Shown: in pieces, positions 5,394 through 7,894 of the stretch | Layout: the number at the start of each line of letters is the position of its first letter | How positions within the stretch are numbered: position 1 is the first letter of the stretch | Assembly (NCBI GenBank): GCA_003151875.1 | Contig: PLYW01000050.1 | Span: forward strand, 3,365 to 11,258 | DNA length: 7,894 nucleotides | Direction: 5' to 3' | From: Acidobacteriaceae bacterium | GTDB taxonomy: Bacteria; Acidobacteriota; Terriglobia; Terriglobales; Acidobacteriaceae | Translations under genes and position numbers: made by a program | The notes under the pieces: generated by a model | Told to the model about the DNA's origin: nothing | Seen by the model: the letters and a program-made list of their open reading frames with translations, nothing else | Databases searched by the model: none

Positions 5394-5621
5394 CTACTTC
5401 CAGCGCGATTTGGCGGCTTTTCTGGCGATTTCTCTTCGACGTTTCGCTGTCAGACTCTTGGCTCTAGCCCTGCCGCCTTTGGCTCCGCCAAGTTTGCCGA
5501 GTGCGACGGCGGCAGGATTCTTGCCAGCATCAGGATCTTCGAGCGGTGTGCCGTTCATATGCTCGCCGATGGCTCTTTCAACGACTGATTTAGCAACCTG
5601 CCAAAAATCCTTCTTGGGCAT
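5394..5621 (-). CDS. Small basic KGG-motif protein (75 residues)
   Basis: The protein begins MPKKDFWQVAKSVVERAIGE, a short helical domain. Its C-terminal half is highly basic (residues 35-75: NPAAVALGKLGGAKGG, then RARAKSLTAKRRREIARKAA and KSRWK). Proteins with this GGxKGGxARA...IAxKAAxxRW tail are widespread small bacterial proteins, sometimes loosely annotated as histone-like; the tail suggests nucleic-acid binding, but no function is established from the sequence. The ATG at 5621 is preferred over a TTG at 5672 because the latter lies in the terminal repeat and the family, as I recall it, begins near this ATG. GGTGGGG just upstream is a weak Shine-Dalgarno. It is the first gene inside the right end of the transposon and reads inward. 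Confidence 0.75.
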   Translation of the reverse strand: MPKKDFWQVAKSVVERAIGEHMNGTPLEDPDAGKNPAAVALGKLGGAKGGRARAKSLTAKRRREIARKAAKSRWK

Positions 5622-5636
5622 GACCCCACCATGCCA

Positions 5637-5650
5637 CGATTCGAGAATCG
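5637..5650. promoter_or_regulatory. 14-bp palindrome CGATTC-GA-GAATCG before the KGG gene
   Basis: A perfect 6-bp dyad lies between the right terminal repeat and the KGG start codon. A weak promoter-like pair on the minus strand, TTGAAT (5672-5667, in the repeat) and GATTCT (5649-5644) 17 bases apart, overlaps it. It is a possible operator for the gene nearest the element end. Confidence 0.3.
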
Positions 5651-5665
5651 GCGCAAGGGCGTCAG

Positions 5666-5686
5666 GATTCAAATTGAGCCACTACC
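5666..5686 (-). repeat. Right terminal inverted repeat (21 bp)
   Basis: It is the exact reverse complement of 629-649; the outer end on the plus strand reads GAGCCACTACC. Together with the left repeat it sets the transposon boundaries. Confidence 0.95.
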
Positions 5687-5694
5687 GTCTTACG
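5687..5694. repeat. Right target-site duplication, GTCTTACG
   Basis: This is identical to 621-628 and directly abuts the right terminal repeat. Removing the element and one copy rejoins CACCAAGAT-GTCTTACG-TCGTTCTTTG, the presumed original site. Confidence 0.93.
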
Positions 5695-5735
5695 TCGTTC
5701 TTTGACTTCTGCCGTTTTTTACCTTAGTTTCGTTC

Positions 5736-5804
5736 TTCCTCTGTGCTCTCTGTGCCTCCGTGGTGAACAGAATTCCTCCGTGGTCTCCGTGCCTCCGTGG
5801 TGAA
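5736..5804. repeat. Two tandem ACCACGGAGG-type repeats upstream of lhr
   Basis: Two copies (5736-5767 and 5773-5804), read on the minus strand, each begin TTCACCACGGAGGCAC and diverge afterwards. They are inverted relative to the copy at 569-600 on the other side of the transposon. Before insertion the three formed an inverted-repeat cluster between the divergent kdsC and lhr genes. Confidence 0.75.
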
Positions 5805-5848
5805 ATCGCTCGGGCGAAGATTTGGCGAACATCTGCTAGAATACCCTG

Positions 5849-7894
5849 ATGCCTTTGAGGGAAATTCCGGTCGCGCTGGCTTGGGCGCATCCGCTGGTTG
5901 CGGAATGGTTCATCGCTCGCTTCGGCTCGCCCACCGAGCCGCAGGAGCAAGGCTGGCCCGAGATCCTCGCTGGCCGCACCACGCTGATATCCGCTCCAAC
6001 CGGTTCCGGCAAAACGCTGGCCGCGTTTCTGATCTGCATTGATCGTCTGGTGCGCAAGGCGCTGGAAGGCGCGCTGCACAACCGCACCGAGGTTGTGTAC
6101 GTCTCGCCGCTCAAAGCGTTGGGCAACGACATTCAGAAGAACCTCGACGGGCCGCTGGGCGAGATCCTGGCGCTGGCTGCTGAACGCGGCCTGCTGATGC
6201 CCGAAATTCGCACTGCCGTGCGCAGCGGCGACACGCTGATGAAAGAGCGCCGCGACATGCTCAAGCGCCCGCCGCACATCCTGGTCACCACGCCGGAGTC
6301 GCTCTACATTCTGCTCACCGCCAACGGCAGCCGCGCCATCCTGCACGATGTCGAGACCGTCATCGTGGACGAAATCCACGCCGTCGCCGACGACAAACGC
6401 GGCGCGCACCTCACGCTCTCGCTGGAGCGGCTTGACCTGCTGGCGAACCGGCCAACCCGCATCGGGCTCTCGGCCACACAGAAGCCGATCGAGGAGATCG
6501 CGCATTTTCTGACCGGCGCGGGACGCCCTGCCCCGGCCGTGGTCAACATTGGCCACCGCCGCAAGCTCGACCTGGCGGTGGAGGTCCCACCGTCCGAGCT
6601 TGGTCCCGTCGCCAGCAACGAGATGTGGGGCGAGATCTATGACCGCATCGCGGAGCTGGCCTTGCAACATCGCTCGACGCTGGTGTTCGTCAACACGCGG
6701 CGCCTCGCCGAGCGCGTGGCGCATCACCTGGCCGAGCGCGTCGGTAAGGATACGGTTGCAGCGCATCATGGCAGCCTGGCGCGTAAGCTGCGCCTGACTG
6801 CCGAACGCAGGCTCAAGGCCGGTGAGCTGCGCGTGCTGGTGGCTACCGCTTCCCTAGAACTGGGAATTGATATCGGGCACGTGGATCTGGTTTGCCAGAT
6901 CGGCTCACCGCGTTCGATTGGCGTGGCGCTGCAGCGCCTGGGGCGCGCCGGCCATTGGCGCGGAGCCGTCCCCAAGGGCCGCATCTTCGCCACCACACGC
7001 GACGAACTGCTCGAATGCGCTGCTCTGGTGCGCGCGGTGCGCCGCGGAGAACTCGACGAACTGCTGATCCCGGAAGCTCCGCTCGACGTTCTTGCGCAGC
7101 AGATCGTGGCCGCTTGCTCAGCGGAAGAGTGGCAGGAGGACGATCTCTTTGCGCTGGTGCGCCGCGCTTATCCCTACCGCGCGCTGCCGCGTTCCGATTT
7201 TGACGCCGTTCTGAGCATGGTGTCGGAGGGCATTTCGGCGCGGCGTGGGCGCTATGGCTCGTATGTGTTTCACGACCGCGTAAACCATCGGCTGCGCGGA
7301 CGGCGCGGCAGCCGACTGGCAGCGATCACCAGCGGCGGCGCGATTCCGGAAAATGCGCTTTACACCGTTGTGGCCACGCCCGAGGACGCCGTGGTCGGCA
7401 CGGTGGACGAAGATTTCGCCGTCGAAAGCCTTTCGGGCGACATCATGCTCCTCGGGAATTCCTCGTGGCGAATTCGCCGCGTCGAGCGCGGCCGGGTGCT
7501 GGTGGAAGACGCGCAGGGGGCTCCGCCGAACGTGCCCTTCTGGCGCGGCGAAGCGCCGGGGCGCACTGCCGAACTCTCCTCGCAGTTGGCGGAACTGCGC
7601 GCGAGGATTGGCGAACTTGTTTCTGGCGGCGGAAGCGGCGGAGCGGATTCGGTCGACTGGAGCGCCGTCACGGGTTACTTGAAGCAAGAGTGCGGACTGG
7701 ACGATGCGGGCGCCGCGCAGGCGGTCGCGTACATCTCGATGGGACTGGCCGCGCTGGGCGTGGTGCCGTCGCAGAGAGTGGTGGTGGCGGAGAGATTTTT
7801 CGACGAAAGCGGCGGGATGCAACTGGTGATCCATGCGCCGTTCGGCTCCCGCATCAACAAGGCGTGGGGTCTGGCGCTGCGCAAGCGCTTCTGC
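5849..7894 (+). CDS. lhr: Lhr-family ATP-dependent helicase (3' end cut by window)
   Basis: This is a superfamily 2 DNA/RNA helicase of the large helicase-related group, implicated in DNA repair in bacteria. The 682 visible residues show FGSPTEPQEQGWPEIL (Q-motif-like, 25-40), Walker A APTGSGKT (49-56), VSPLKAL, TTPESL, DEIH (174-177), LSAT (207-210), LVFVNTRR, TASLELGIDIG (333-343) and QRLGRAGH (362-369). The Lhr-typical region continues to FGSRINKAWGLALRKRFC at the window edge. Full-length Lhr proteins are often about 900 or 1,500 residues, so the gene continues well past the window. The ATG at 5849 follows an in-frame TAG at 5837-5839; no good Shine-Dalgarno is seen. Long open frames on its minus strand (such as 5690-6769) are products of its high GC content. 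It is not part of the transposon. Confidence 0.95.
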   Translation, partial: MPLREIPVALAWAHPLVAEWFIARFGSPTEPQEQGWPEILAGRTTLISAPTGSGKTLAAFLICIDRLVRKALEGALHNRTEVVYVSPLKALGNDIQKNLDGPLGEILALAAERGLLMPEIRTAVRSGDTLMKERRDMLKRPPHILVTTPESLYILLTANGSRAILHDVETVIVDEIHAVADDKRGAHLTLSLERLDLLANRPTRIGLSATQKPIEEIAHFLTGAGRPAPAVVNIGHRRKLDLAVEVPPSELGPVASNEMWGEIYDRIAELALQHRSTLVFVNTRRLAERVAHHLAERVGKDTVAAHHGSLARKLRLTAERRLKAGELRVLVATASLELGIDIGHVDLVCQIGSPRSIGVALQRLGRAGHWRGAVPKGRIFATTRDELLECAALVRAVRRGELDELLIPEAPLDVLAQQIVAACSAEEWQEDDLFALVRRAYPYRALPRSDFDAVLSMVSEGISARRGRYGSYVFHDRVNHRLRGRRGSRLAAITSGGAIPENALYTVVATPEDAVVGTVDEDFAVESLSGDIMLLGNSSWRIRRVERGRVLVEDAQGAPPNVPFWRGEAPGRTAELSSQLAELRARIGELVSGGGSGGADSVDWSAVTGYLKQECGLDDAGAAQAVAYISMGLAALGVVPSQRVVVAERFFDESGGMQLVIHAPFGSRINKAWGLALRKRFC

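Larger units (their letters stand above)
629..5686. mobile_element. 5058-bp IS1-like unit transposon carrying a methyltransferase-HNH nuclease pair and accessory genes
   Basis: The element is defined by perfect 21-bp terminal inverted repeats (629-649, 5666-5686) and a perfect 8-bp direct target duplication. It holds one DDE transposase gene (3418-4245), which is co-transcribed with a DNA methyltransferase and an HNH endonuclease. Four further minus-strand genes of unclear function and a possible plus-strand RNA (4379-4613) complete it. Base composition is visibly less GC-rich than kdsC and lhr on either side, as expected for acquired DNA. I found no intact internal copy of the terminal repeat, so the whole 5 kb appears to move as one unit and is not a small IS beside unrelated cargo. 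Intact ends, perfect duplication and open genes suggest a recent insertion. Confidence 0.9.

Noticed and set aside
5690..6769. Long minus-strand open frame (359 codons) opposite the helicase
   Set aside because: It is a product of the GC-rich lhr gene: the plus-strand frame carries all the helicase motifs, and this translation is low-complexity Arg/Gln/Ala-rich and starts within the intergenic repeats.

Overview
The window looks like chromosomal DNA of a Gram-negative soil-type bacterium, most plausibly Acidobacteriota. The two outer genes are GC-rich core genes transcribed away from each other: a KdsC-type phosphatase of lipopolysaccharide Kdo synthesis (minus strand, cut by the left edge) and a large Lhr-type helicase (plus strand, cut by the right edge). 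The KdsC variant (AHDGTG, ITKRISETV) and the intergenic ACCACGGAGGCACGGAG repeats are what I associate with Acidobacteriota. That placement comes from memory and is not proven here.

Between these genes lies a complete 5058-bp unit transposon (629-5686) of visibly lower GC. It has perfect 21-bp terminal inverted repeats (629-649 and 5666-5686) and is flanked by a perfect 8-bp target duplication, GTCTTACG (621-628 and 5687-5694). It sits inside a short divergent intergenic region made of ACCACGGAGG-type repeats and interrupts no gene.

All seven genes I accept in the element are on the minus strand. From right to left they are: a small basic KGG-motif protein (5394-5621); an unrecognised 150-residue protein with its own strong promoter and a palindrome at the predicted transcription start (4624-5076); an IS1-like DDE transposase (3418-4245); a beta-type N4-cytosine/N6-adenine DNA methyltransferase (2582-3421); an HNH endonuclease with an N-terminal winged-helix-like segment (2029-2610); and two unrecognised accessory proteins (1221-1733 and 638-1183). 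The last gene ends inside the left terminal repeat.

The most interesting arrangement is the transposase-methyltransferase-endonuclease block. The transposase and methyltransferase overlap by 4 bp (ATGA) and the methyltransferase and nuclease by 29 bp, so a candidate restriction-modification system is locked into the transposase operon. A near-consensus sigma70 promoter 10 bp before the transposase ATG implies an almost leaderless message. Upstream of it, on the opposite strand, a 230-base gene-free stretch contains several hairpins, a -10-like box and a terminator-like end, and may encode a small structured RNA. A nested palindrome near the right end shares seven bases with the terminal repeats and is a candidate regulatory or transposase-binding site.
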